From: Agelaius tricolor
Lineage: Eukaryota > Chordata > Aves > Passeriformes > Icteridae
Direction of reading: 5' to 3'
Assembly: GCA_023055355.1 (NCBI GenBank)
Contig: JALJCS010000034.1
Span: 634,001-698,000 of the forward strand
DNA: 64,000 nt
The notes under the pieces are model-generated. The model was not told where the DNA came from. It saw only the letters and a list, made by a program, of their open reading frames with translations, and did no database searches. A program made the position numbers and the translations under genes. This document shows positions 7,232-18,500 of the stretch, piece by piece; positions within the stretch are counted from its first letter, which is position 1, and each line of letters opens with the position of its first letter.

Positions 7232-7740
7232 TGTAGTGCATTTTTATACTTTGTAATACTTTGAAGTCATTTTGTTTTGTATCCCCATCTTTTTCCCAAA
7301 TGGTTTATCCCAAACTGTACCCCCCTCCTTCTCCCTGTGTTATCCCTCTCCCAGGATGAGATCATCCCCAAACCCCGACCCTGGCTCTCTGTCAATCACT
7401 CAGCCTCCCATCCCCTCCATGCAGAAGTTTCGGTCCAAGTCGTCCAGTGATCAGCCAGAGGCCAGGGGTCAGCCCCCCAAGCCTTGCCCCATACGCTGTC
7501 CTGTATGTCTGTCCCCCAGCATCCATCCCTTAGGGTCACTTAATGGTTGGTAAAATGTTATCTACTTTGGGTTTCCACCTCCCTTTAAATGTGACCTTGG
7601 CACATCTCCCTGGGGCTTGGCAGGAGGCCCCTGAGGTGCAGGAGCTCCTTTGGGACTCCTAATAAAACCTTGGATTAACCCCTGCTAAGAGTCAGCCCTT
7701 TATCTTCTACCGCTGTCTTGGGTGTCTCTTGTGCTGCACA
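7232..7740 (+). mobile_element. candidate solo LTR (endogenous retrovirus)
   Basis: The segment starts TGTAGTGC and ends GCTGCACA (TG...CA). AATAAA lies at 7661-7666, followed by a GT/T-rich stretch, the order expected of U3-R-U5. It carries no gag, pol or env, so it would be a solo LTR or fragment. The ends are estimates. The 48-bp array begins directly after it. A 93-codon frame inside it is not a gene. Confidence 0.5.
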
Positions 7741-7988
7741 GGGGCCCAGCCCAGGTGCCCTCAGCACCCTCGGGGCACAGAGAGTGTCTCCCCCCAGCCC
7801 AGGTGCCCTCAGCACCCTCAGGGCACAGACAGTGTCTCCCCCCAGCCCAGGTGCCCTCAGTACCCTCGGGGCACAGACAGTGTCTCCCCCCAGCCCAGGT
7901 GCCCTCAGCACCCTCGGGGCACAGACAGTGTCTCCCCCCAGCCCAGGTGCCCTCAGCACCCTCGGGGCACAGACAGTGTCTCCCCGCT
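7741..7988. repeat. 48-bp minisatellite with G-quadruplex motif, 5 units
   Basis: AGGTGCCCTCAGCACCCTC recurs at 7753, 7801, 7849, 7897 and 7945, spaced at exactly 48 bp and nearly identical. On the minus strand each unit has four G-runs (GGG, GGG, GGG, GGGGGG) separated by loops of about 6, 5 and 2 bases, which fits a canonical G-quadruplex. Because 48 is a multiple of three, frames stay open on both strands (90-150 codons). These are artefacts. Confidence 0.9.
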
Positions 7989-8099
7989 CTCGGCCGTGTC
8001 AGGGCTGCCCCCCGGTGTCTGCCGACTCGGGACTGGCCGAGGGTTACTGAGAGGCTCACACAAACCCGCTCGGCCGCTGATTGTGGCGGTGTTTGAGGG

Positions 8100-8470
8100 T
8101 CCCCAGGACGAGGGAAGAGACGAGAATCTTGACTCCACCTTTCAGAAGGCTGAAATATTATTTTATGATCTCTATTATATTAAAAGAAAATGAGATAGTA
8201 GAACTATACTAAAAGAGCAAGGAGACATCAGAAAGCTGGAAAGGAATGAATAATAAAAACCTGGGACTGCTCACAGCCCCGACACAGCTGGACCATGATT
8301 GGTCATTAAGTAGAAACACTGCACAGGAGACCAATCCAAGATGCCCCTGTTGCTAAACCATCTCCAGCCCACACTCCACAGCCAGCAGATCGTTATTGGT
8401 TCCATTGCTGTTCTGAGGCTTCTCAGGAGAAAAATCCCAGCAAAAGGATTTTCATCAAACACGTCAGTGC
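8100..8470 (-). mobile_element. LTR-type dispersed repeat, copy 1
   Basis: It is recognisably the same as 14826-15168: gagggaagagacgag, cttgactcca, tttcagaaggct, attattttatgatct, tattaaaag, then an inverted CCAAT region (gattgg), gagaccaatc, cctgttgc and a tail ttctcaggagaaaaa. In the minus orientation it carries CCAAT boxes and AATAAA-like signals, as a retroviral LTR does. I recall this repeat as common in songbird genomes. It has no internal viral genes. The 48-bp array lies just upstream. Confidence 0.6.
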
Positions 8471-9947
8471 CAGGTGATGGCCGAGGTCACTGTGTCATCC
8501 CTGCCAGCCCAGGTGTCACAGCAAGGAGCAGAGAGCTCACCCTGTACTCACCCTGTGCTCACCCAGCCCTGCCAAGGGACCGGCTGCCAAAACAGAGCCA
8601 TGCCACGCATGCCAGTGTCTGCATGGCAGAGAGAGGACATGAAAAGCCACTGAGGAAGCTGCCACCTCCTCCCTGAGCTCTGCCCTGCAGGCCGGGCCAT
8701 GGGCAGCCACTTTGGGAAGGCTGCATTTGCTGCCCATCAGCTGCTCTGTGTCTGACAGGAATTGAAATAGCCCAGGTTTGGGTCGGTGCTGAGCAGAAGG
8801 CAGTGAGGAGAAAGGGAGAAGGCTGTGCTGCAGGCCAGGTGGATCCAGGCAGAGCCAATTTGGGCAGCAGCCTTGTCTAACAGCATTTCATTTTCCACTT
8901 CTACTACATTACATTTCATTTTGCACTTCTGCTAGAACTGCATGTCAACAGCTTTCAAATATCCTCCTCAGTCCCAGCAGCCTGCTTCAAAGTGCTGTGT
9001 CTTTATCAGACCATTGATGGTCCTTCTGAAATGTGAGTCTCACTGGCCGCATCCAAACCTTGTGCTTGAAGAGCATTCCTAAAAATTAAAGCAGATTGGG
9101 CCTTTGGGGAAGAAGGGGCTGCAAAGCATCTCCTAAAGCATTTTCTACTCCAATTTCATTGTGAGGAAACACACCTGAAGGATGATGCAGGGATTAGGAT
9201 TGAGACAAAGATGAGTTTGCTAGGTCAATTTTACTTTGAGAGCTTGAGAAGCACAGGAAGCCCAGGTGATGATCCCAGAGGGTTGAACACAGAGGTTTCA
9301 CCCTCCCGGATATACAAGGGCCTTACCTTAAAACCACTGCTCTCAGCACGGAGCTGTCTCAACGCTGCATTCATGTTTTCTCCTCTTTGTCCATGTGTAG
9401 AATTGAAATCCCTCTTGGGGAAGAAGCTTATTCCAAGTAAATTCCTAAAGAATTAGCTGAAAAAAACCCTGAAATGTTCTTTCATAGCCTTGTAGATTTT
9501 TAAAGCCTTTGACATTTGAAACACTGTTCCCCTGCAAGGCCTTTTCCTAAATCCCAGCTTCTCAGAAGGCCCAAGGGGACAGGGTTGGCCAAGGGTGGAG
9601 CTGTTCTGGATTTGTTGGTGGTGCCTGGTAGTGAACAGTGTGTTCAGAGCTGCTCTGCTGGTTCTGCCTATCACTTTGACAGGGAAGGAGGGTGCTGGGA
9701 TATGATAAATCACTTCTAAATGCTGCTTGCAATGAAAACACTGTGCATAAACCCTCCTCAATGCTGTTAAATTTGTCTGCTAGATTTCTTCCCTCCCACC
9801 CCACCACTGCTGCTCTAAGATCCATTAGTAGCTCAGTCTTTCTTTGTGTTTTGTTTGACATTTATGCCCAGTTTCCCCAAAGTTTTGGGGGTTCTTTTTA
9901 AAATATGATATTGATTTTTTTTCTTGGTTTAAAAAAAAACCTGAAAT

Positions 9948-9965
9948 ACACACACACACACACAC
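9948..9965. repeat. (CA)9 microsatellite
   Basis: Nine uninterrupted AC/CA dinucleotides. Confidence 0.95.
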
Positions 9966-10088
9966 TAAAGAAGCATGTCTCCATGGCTCAGCCCTGAGTG
10001 GTAAAGGAAGAGCAACAGGAAGGGTGGTTTGCGGTGCTGGAGAAAGTCTCTGCCAGGCTTAAAGGAGCATCCCATTTCCACAGATGGC

Positions 10089-10108
10089 TTTTTTTTTTTT
10101 TTTTTTTT
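10089..10108. repeat. T20 homopolymer
   Basis: Twenty consecutive T. Confidence 0.95.
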
Positions 10109-12225
10109 AATGGGTTATGGTGCTGGGAAGATCTGGAAAGAGTGCAAGTCCCTCATTCCAGTTTGGATGTCTTGTTTTAAGAAATGTGTTCTTTCAGTTC
10201 TTGAAGAGCATAGTTTTGGATTCATCCTCACATCCTCCAGTCTTGGTGGCTCTGTTGGTTTTTTATTTCCCTTTCTCTGCCCTTTTCCCTGCCCTCACTC
10301 CCCTGATGGCTGCAGGGGATGTGATTCAGGCACTCATCACTGCTCTGCAGCTGCTTTACAGAGCTAAAACTGACTGGGTCTTTCACCCTCCTCTCATAGC
10401 AGTGGTGCAGAGTGAGGCACATGGCAGGGCAGGGCTTTTAGCTGTTGTTTTATCTTCTGGTTTGATGTTTAACACATGAGACAGAACCCCAAGCCCCTGC
10501 TCACCATGTCAGGCTAGGCTGCAGGGGAGCACATTGACAGCAACACAGTGGCTGCACCACAACCACCATCAATCAATCCGATAGAAAAAGGGTTTAAGGC
10601 CTCTGACAGCGCCATGGTGACTGAGCTGAGCCCAACCTGGGTCTAGCTTAATCCCTGATCTGTGTAAAGCCCTCTTCTGTGCTTTCCTGAGGCTGGGACA
10701 GCTGGAGAGGTTGCTCTCCATGAGCACAGGATGGCAGCTGTGGGCTGAAACTCGCTGAGCTGCCTCCCCAGTAGGGGATGGGCTTGTGAGGGATTTAAAA
10801 GAAAAAACATTACCATGTCTTTGTCAGTCTGCCATGCTCGCTTAAGCTGGCTGCTGGTGATTTGTAGTATTTTATAAAATAAAAACCAAATGCTTTCCCT
10901 TTATAAGGAAATATGCTATGAAGAGGGCTTCAAAGGAAAGATGATTAGTTACTATCCAACTGTTGCTAAATTCATTGCTTGATGGTCCATATACTGCATT
11001 TTTTAATGTCACTGATAGCTGATACAGACCATTGCCAAGCTGTTTGATAATTATTTATCAGCCATCTGCATCAGCATCATCTGCATGACCAGTGATGGCC
11101 AAAAAGCAGGAAGGAGAGAAAGGGCTTAAGCTGTAGGCAGGAAAGGGAAGGCAGAAACCAAGCAGCAAACAATTGGCACCTGGGCTCCATTGAAGACTAA
11201 AAGTGGGAAAAAATGGCTTAATTGAAAAATCTGCCTATTATGTGTGCAGTCTCCAAGGGGAAACAAACAAACCCATTCAAAGGAAGGGAAAAAAAGGCAA
11301 AGAATTAAAAAATCCTTGTGCTGTTATGCAGAATTGGGGGGTTTAACTTTTCCCAATCTCTTCCCAGTCTCAGGCAGAAATATTTCTATAACCAAACCAT
11401 CTCCCTTTTTCAAGCATTTAGCTGGATTGAGTAATTTCTTAAGTCCTCCATCATCAGGACCAGTTTGGGTTTGGCAGCTCAAACACCTTGGCAAGGCCAG
11501 GACAACTTCAGTGGTTCTCCTTGTCCTGAAAGAGAGGAGAAAAGGGAAGTTAAGCTCACTGCAGAATCAAAGCCTCCTGCATTTCATCTTTTGGCTTAGA
11601 TTGCTCACCATGGAGTATGAGCCATAAAAAAAGGGGAGGTGGCACCAAATTGAATTAAAAAGTGCCCTTTCCCAGTGCTTTTATTCCAGACATTCAAAGG
11701 AAGCTCATTTTTCTTCTAGCATTCTTTCCCTCATTTTAGCAGAACCATTCTCACCCCAGACCCCACTCAGCAGTTGTTCAATCTTTTGGCACTGGATCTG
11801 GACAAAGGAAGGGACACATCTGGGTCATAGGAAAGCACAGAGGGAAACCCTCCAAAACTGGCCAGAGAAAAATGAAATGCAGGAAGACTTACCTGCAGCT
11901 GGATGCTCTTTGCACTGGGCTTCCTTTAAAGGAATGGATTTGCTGCTAAACACATCTCAGGCTCAGATGTGACCAGGGAGAAGGTGGGATGGAGATGAGG
12001 AGTCAGACAGGGAATAACCCGGGAGATGCAGGGCCCAGGAACATCAAGGATGGAGAAGAGAAGGAACAGGGATTGTTCTCCTTGTTTAGATCCATCAGTG
12101 CTGAGAGCTTGGGAAGCACATGAGGGTACTAGAGGGATGCTGGGCAGGAGCAGGAGAACTCCAGGATAAGGGCAAGCTGCTCCCACTCCAGGGCTGGGCC
12201 AGGGAAGGAGGGGAATTATTTCTCT

Positions 12226-12347
12226 CCCCTTTCCAGTGGGATGCAGGTGCCACCCCATGCAGAGGCAGGAAAACTGCCTTGCAATCAAGGACAAAACCTG
12301 CCTGGCAAGCCCAGAATGCCAGCAGCCATTCCTCCTGGATTTCCTGC
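12226..12347. repeat. duplicated 120-bp segment, copy 1
   Basis: Shares cccctttccagt, gcagaggcaggaaaactgcc, ttgcaatcaag, acaaaacctgcctggcaag, atgccagcagcc and cctggatttcct with 13726-13838 in the same order and orientation. It is probably part of a dispersed element. No coding evidence: the translations of the two copies are not kept in one frame. Confidence 0.8.
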
Positions 12348-12742
12348 TTACAGGCATTTTAAGCTTGCTTTGTCTCAAAATGCCCTTTTTTGCCAAGGGC
12401 ATTCCCATTTCTTTTGGATCCTGAACAGAGGTTTGGAAAGCTGACTTTGATGAGGGAACTGTTTCCTATTTTGATCTGTGTTAACTTGGAGTTTCCCTTG
12501 GCACCAAAATCAGGGGGTGAACCCAACCCTTGAAAGGCCATAAGATCCTAACTATCCAATCCCCAATCCCCTCAGCATTGGCTTGTGGAACCTTCTCAGG
12601 GTTAATTTAGCAAATTAAGGGTTTGGCAAGTTCAGGATCGAAACAACCAAAAAGATTCATGAAAAAGAAACGGAACTGAGGCTGGCTAAAAGCTGACGAC
12701 TCATTACAACAATTCAGTGAAAAGGAAGCAGGAGTGATCCTA

Positions 12743-13037
12743 TGAAAAACGCCAATCACTTGTTTTTAAAATTTTAAAAGTCTACCAGTAATTACATGCT
12801 TATAAAAACAGTAATACAATCAAAGTACTAATAATTTGGACAAATTAAATTAGGACAATATGAGACAATAGAGACAAAGAGTTACAGACAGTCCGGGTAC
12901 CTTTTTCTGGGCAGCATAAGCCCGAAAAAGGACCCCCGTTAACAAAGGATTAACCCTTAAAAACAACAGCCTGTTGCATATTCATACATCTCATACATGA
13001 GGAATAAATTCCATGCAGACACAGGATTCTGTCAACA
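12743..13037 (-). mobile_element. candidate LTR of an endogenous retrovirus
   Basis: On the minus strand it begins TGTTGACAG and ends GGCGTTTTTCA. It includes the T-rich and AT-rich downstream part (TTTTAAAATTTTAAAAAC) and a sequence I recall from abundant songbird LTRs (GGGCTTATGCTGCCCAGAA, GGTACCCGGACTGTCTG). About 200 bp with similar composition continue to 13250 and may be adjoining internal sequence. No viral gene is intact. Confidence 0.55.
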
Positions 13038-13253
13038 TCATCAACTTCTTCCTCTGAATCCTAACGGCGCCTTCGAGGCAGGAAGAAGTTAGTTTCTTCT
13101 AATAAGAGAGCAATAAATTCTTTTTCTCTGAAAGATTTAGGTGTCCTGTGGCTGCTATCTCGCTGCGAGTCCTTTCTTTAAAAAAAGTCTCCTACATAAC
13201 AGAGTTTCTATTTTAACATTTTGTTATAACCTAAAACTATATTTAACACGCTA

Positions 13254-13640
13254 TTGAAGAGAATTAATACAGCATTACTTTCTAACACAACGCATATCAT
13301 ATTCATTTTAATATTTGCGAAAAGCCACTCACAAAATACGCATTTTTCACATTTTCAATACTCACCAAGCCATCTGGCCAGAGTTCTGTGCCCACCGAGG
13401 ACACAGCAACCAGCAGGGACCTTCCTCCCATTCTCCAGCACAGGCTTCTTCCCTCCACACGCAGGGAGCTGCAGACACTCAGGGAACACCGATTTAGTCA
13501 CAACAGGAGAGGCACAAGGATAATTTGGAACTCGTTGCGACCTCAATGCCGCCTAGACCCAGGAGAAAGCACTCTTACCATCAGACGGAGCGGGGTATTT
13601 CCTGTACCGCCCTCTCTTCCCCCTACCCAAGGCGCATGAG
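13254..13640. other. sequence between LTR and second CpG island
   Basis: It becomes progressively more GC-rich. No gene is supported. Frames of 60-90 codons on both strands overlap each other and show no family features. Confidence 0.5.
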
Positions 13641-13646
13641 CACACT

Positions 13647-14113
13647 GCCGCCATCATTGGAAGGGCAAGTGAGTGCCGCCCTCAGCCGCCATCTTGGGTG
13701 TGGCGTAAAAGTGACCCTTTTTTGTCCCCCCTTTCCAGTTTTCACCCCTTGCAGAGGCAGGAAAACTGCCTTGCAATCAAGTACAAAACCTGCCTGGCAA
13801 GCCCAGGATGCCAGCAGCCGTTTCTCCTGGATTTCCTCTCCGCAATCTTTGGTACTGGCAGAAGCCACTCCCGGCTGAGCCGCCATCTTTGTTGTGGTAC
13901 CCTTAAGCATCCCCCGCTCCTCACACAGGCGTTTCTCTTGTTGGCTGCCTCAACCCGGTCCCGACGCCGATCCCGCGCTCTCAGCGCCATTTTCTGCTGC
14001 TTTTCCCGGCGGGAGAAAACGGTTGGCGGGGTCAGCGGCACCGGAGCCCCGCGAACCGCGGTAGGGAGCGGCGGCGACGCCTCTGCCGGAGTCCTGCCGC
14101 GGCCGCCATCTTG
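13647..14113 (-). promoter_or_regulatory. cluster of YY1 motifs
   Basis: GCCGCCATCTT(G) or close variants occur at 13647-13656, 13685-13696, 13879-13889 and 14102-14113, with a weaker one at 13984-13993. All share one orientation, reading (C)AAGATGGCGGC on the minus strand. YY1 sites of this form usually lie just downstream of a start site and point along the direction of transcription, which suggests leftward transcription from CpG island 2. Confidence 0.7.
13726..13838. repeat. duplicated 120-bp segment, copy 2
   Basis: Second copy of 12226-12347, with a short deletion near its start and scattered substitutions. It sits between two YY1 motifs at the edge of CpG island 2. Confidence 0.8.
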
Positions 14114-14400
14114 AGTGCGGCTGGAGCCCGACCCGGCTCACGCAGGATCCTGGTACGCGGGCGCTTCGCCGTCTTGAAACGGGAGCTCTGTCCCCTCCGC
14201 GCCTCCGCTGCCCGCCGAAACCGGCCCCGCCGCTCTCGTTCTTCCCAGCCACCGCCCCGCACGGCGGCCGCTCAAGCCCGGTCGCGCTCCTCTGCACTCC
14301 TCACTGTGCTTCACCGCTCCCCTCTGTGCACAGCACCGCTCTGTGCCCACAAGGTGGCAGCACCGCCCCCCTGCCCGGGCCGGGCTGGACGTGCCTTGGG
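13930..14400. promoter_or_regulatory. CpG island 2 (candidate promoter)
   Basis: A block dense in CpG with YY1 sites on its left side. On the plus strand a CAG|GTAAAA donor at 14510/14511 could end a first exon of a rightward transcript. On the minus strand the YY1 orientation favours leftward transcription. Frames of 70-140 codons here are Arg/Pro/Ala-rich and not recognisable. It may drive a noncoding RNA or an unseen gene. Confidence 0.6.
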
Positions 14401-14514
14401 GCAGGCAGGGAACGGAGACCGAAGCTGCCGGGGATTGATTTTGGATTGATTCCCTTCAGCCCCAGCAGCTGTTCCTACGGTTTAAGGGCACTTGGTTGGT
14501 TCATTCCCAGGTAA

Positions 14515-14825
14515 AAACGTTATAACATTGGTTTCAAAACGACTACGCATCTCTAGTCAGAGTTTCCTGCATTCCTGTACACAATAGAATGGATAGATTA
14601 TTTCCAAATTATTCTTTCCAAATGGTTTTAGAGATAAATTCCAATTCTTTGCCCATACCTATAAAAACGAAAAACTTGACAGGTTTTGGTGTTCTACACC
14701 CACCCCTCCGTGTGAATTTTCTGGCAGCTTTTGGTCCCTCTGGGGCAGGGTAACCCAGCATGACCCCCCCTCATTCCCCACTCACCTGCTCCTCCATCAG
14801 CCTGGTGTGACTGTGTTCACAGGAG
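14515..14825. other. spacer after CpG island 2
   Basis: About 300 bp of AT-richer DNA between the possible donor at 14510 and LTR copy 2. Nothing recognisable. Confidence 0.5.
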
Positions 14826-15168
14826 TCTGAGGATGAGGGAAGAGACGAGGAGTTGACTCCATGTTTCAGAAGGCTCGATTTATTATTTTATGATCTATAT
14901 TCTATTAAAAGAATAGAAGAAAGGATTTCATCAGAAGGCTGGCTAAGAATAGAAAAAGAAAGAATGATTTCACAAAGGCTTGTGTCTCGGACAGAGAGTC
15001 CGAGCCAGCTGGATGTGATTGGCCATTAATAAGAAACAACCACATGAGACCAATCACAGACGCACCTGTTGCAGCATTCCACAGCAGCAGATAATCATTG
15101 TTTACATTTTGTTCCTGAGGCCTCTCAGGAGAAAAAATGCTAAGGAGAGGATTTGTCAGAAAATGTCA
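14826..15168 (-). mobile_element. LTR-type dispersed repeat, copy 2
   Basis: Homologous over its length to 8100-8470 and in the same orientation. It retains a clearer version of tttattattttatgatct, ggctggctaagaatag, gtgattggccatta, gagaccaatcacag, cctgaggcctctcagg and a TGACATTTTCTGAC end on the minus strand. It appears to be a solo LTR or fragment. Confidence 0.65.
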
Positions 15169-15169
15169 T

Positions 15170-15530
15170 GGCTACAGCCTGGCTCTCCCTCCTAGGGACA
15201 TTGCGGTGCCCCAGAGGAAATCAGAGGCCCCAAGTCTCCAGCCCCTCTCGCTCAGCCTTACTTCCTCACCCCCAAAGAAGGCACAGAAGGAATCAAACTG
15301 CCCTGGACAGCAGAGTGGTGCTTTATTCAAGCCCTTTCCACGAGTACATCTCTCCCAAAAGGGACTCTGCTGCAAGAATGGGGGGCAGCCCCCAGAAGTT
15401 CCTCCCCAGCCCCGCAGTCACAGGAGAGAGGCAGAAAGAGGGAGGGGCAGCAGAGAGGACACAGGAAGAAAAGTAAGAACGGGGTGCAGAATGAAGTTGA
15501 AAAAACAACCAAAACCAAAAACAACAACAA
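15170..15530 (-). mobile_element. possible LTR fragment or transcript end with AATAAA
   Basis: On the minus strand GGGCTTGAATAAAGCACC (signal at 15327-15322) is followed by a T/G-rich stretch, as in an LTR R-U5 region or a gene end. The block is CA/GA-rich and differs from the DNA after 15530. It directly abuts LTR copy 2. It could equally be an unrelated 3' end. Confidence 0.3.
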
Positions 15531-18500
15531 AACCTGGGATGGGCAGCATAACAGAGAGGGATTAAAAAAGAATGGGTTTTGGTTCCTCATCTCTTCCTCA
15601 TCAATTCCCTTATTGGTGACATTCAGCAGTGATGCCAAACAAGCACAGAAAACAAATGGAAGAAGAAATGCAGATAGTCAGCAGCCACCACCTATCAAAA
15701 TTCATTTTAAATAGAGTTCAAAGGTCTCTAAGAGCAAGGTGAGGTGTAAATGGAGATACTCACACAGAAGTACTGCCAGCTGCTATTTTCAACATTTCTT
15801 CTGAGTTTCATCTTCATTTGTTTATCTCTCACCTAAACAAGAGAAAAAAAAACGAAAGAAATGTGACCTTTCAGGCAGACAAAAAATGTGGTTGGTCCTT
15901 AAGAAAGCATTTTATTCTGCCTGTATAATAACCTGTTGGGAACAGTAGGAGCTTTTAGCAAAATGTCTCTGTGCTGTTGCAGTTGTTCTGCCACTGTGAG
16001 AAATCACAGGCACGGCTGCAAGGCTCCTGCAGCTCACCCTGGTGAGGGTCAGAGACCACTTATCCCTGCAGGGATCCCTGGGAATAATGATGGTGGGAAA
16101 CGTGGAGGGAGCTGGATAAATAAATACTTGCCATTTCCTTACCAAAAAACCCCTCAAAACAAAGCTATAGAAACAGTTTGCCTCTGAATTAGGAGAATTT
16201 AAATTAATTCTTTTAGGTCTGCTTTTGGTTCAACATTCATCAATCTGAATTGGAATATGCATAGAGGAAGTAATTAAAGGTAGCTGAAATTTAAGAATAA
16301 ATGTCTATTTCCTTGTTCATAACCTACATTGAAACACATTAAAACCCAGTGTTTTGCTTTAGAGCTGCTTGGCATTGACTTCATTCACTCTTAGACTCAT
16401 CAGGTGATAAAAACACGGGGAAATATATTCTTTGTTTCATGAAGAATGCATTATTAATTAGAAAGGCATAGGTTTAATCAGAGTCACTGCTGATACCAAC
16501 ATTGCTTGGCTAAGTTCAAAGTACTGACACAAGAACATCGTAACAAAAGCCATGTCCAACAGAGCCTCAAGCATAAAGACACAGTTCAAAGTTTTTCAGA
16601 TGTCCTACAGTTGCTAAAGTATCTCCAGAAAGGTGAGCAAACTGAAAACAGCACAGGAAATTTTAAACCCATTTCTCTTTCTTTCCCCTTAACTTTCTTG
16701 TGGGCAAGAGAAAACTCCTAATCCAGGGAATGAAATGTAATTTTCATACCTCAGTCATGAGTAGTCCCCTCAGTTTCAACCAGACCCAGTGTTCAGTGAA
16801 ATCTTAGAAAGGCTCAGATCAGCAGTATGAAATTCCAATTCTATTTGTGAAAGGAGCTATTTTTTCTCCATTCCCCTCCCTCCCCAACATCAAGTGGGAA
16901 AGGCTCAAAATGAAAAATAATTCTTACAAAATTATACTTTGACCTAATAAGTTCGCTACAAGTTGCACCAGAAAGAGAAAGGAGAGCAGAATCAGAGGTT
17001 ATCAAACTCAATAGAAAATCCAGCTCATGCTATCTCCAAAAGCCTCATTTCATTTATCCAGGATTTTTAAAAAAACCCCCACATAATAAAAACTTCACAT
17101 ATTTTGTTAAATGCTATCATTACTATCTGAAATATTAATTATTACTCTGCTTTTCAGAAGTGAATTAGAAAGTTTTCTGCACCCACCTTCCCCAAATCTG
17201 ATTCTAAGTGCTTGCCAGTTTAATCCCTTAGGAAGCAAAAGCAGCCCCATGTGTCTCAGGATCAATAGAAACTAAACAACAAAGCTTGACAAAGTCTATT
17301 CAATTGTCAATAAAGTCAATAAATATTTTCCACTGTAGAGACAGCTATCACCAGCCTGTGAATTTTGCTTTAGTGAAGAATTTTAGGTTTAGTGAAGAAA
17401 AAACGAGGTCTTCCTTGCCAAATCAGTCAGGAGTTGTTCTACTCTACTGCCAGTATGGGGTGAGTGTAAACACCACATTCCTCACAGCATCACCCACAAA
17501 GAATTCCTCTTGAAAATGAAGGCTGCTTTTGAGTTGGACCCAACAGATGAGAACTCCCTGGTGTAGCACAGTGATGGCAGCATGGCCAGGCTCTGCACTG
17601 GAAGGCTGAGACCCAGCAGCAGATTCCTGACCAGATCTCCAAGGCTGAGTGTGCAGGGGTGCTGTGGTACCCCGGCCCCCCTGGCCGCACACTTCCAGCC
17701 ACCATCACTTCCTCTCAGAAGGACAGGAGAGAAAATAAGAAAAGCAGGAACTGGAAAGCTCAGGCTAAAGTCAGGCAGGTCACTGATGAAACAGAGTTAA
17801 CTTGAAAAATCTTATTTATCAGCAATTAAAAAGAGTATTATGTTATTACACACTATTATTAGACAGTCAGCCAGCCAGCCTGACCCCAAGCACGCTGCAG
17901 CATCGGGGCCAGGCAGTGCCCATCTCCCAGGAGCCGATTTACCCATCCTTCTCAAGGGAATTGACCTGCACACAGTTCCACAGTGGAGCTGCCAGGCTGC
18001 CAAGAAAAATATCTCTGGCTAAAATTCAAACCCTAATACATAAACCATATTAAATGAAGAAGGAAACCTGCAGCATTTCATTGACCTTCAGTGCCCTGAG
18101 AAGATTACAAATTTCCCCAGATTAAGGAGTTCCCAAAACACAAAGGACTGATTTCTATGGATCAAATGTTAAAAAGGCCTGTAAAATTGGAGTTCTTAGA
18201 TTGTACATGAAAGAAAGAAAAAAAACCCCACCACAACCCTTCAAATGCAATTTTAGATCCTTCTTTGAAAATCTGGTATAAAAAGAGAGGAACAGATACA
18301 ATCTTCCCCTCACATGGAGATTTTAATGAATTAAAACCATTTCAAGTCTGTGAAGAAAGCCTTACCACAGCCCCTGTCAAATAACATTTTCTTTCATTTT
18401 TTTCTTCTCATTACTACTTCAGAGCAGACTAACTAACAGCAAATAAGGAAATTAAAGTTGCAATTCCAGCACCAAGCTCTGGAGTCCCATGTTGCCTGCA

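Larger units (their letters stand above)
8471..12225. other. noncoding stretch with microsatellites
   Basis: No gene I can support. It contains (CA)9 at 9948-9965 and T20 at 10089-10108. Open frames of 60-130 codons lack family signatures and splice context. The composition is near-neutral, with few CpGs. Confidence 0.6.

Noticed and set aside
7675..8193. Overlapping 90-150 codon frames on both strands
   Set aside because: All follow from the 48-bp tandem repeat (period divisible by three).
11926..12408. 160-codon minus-strand frame
   Set aside because: Runs through the duplicated 120-bp segment, whose second copy does not keep the frame. No family features.
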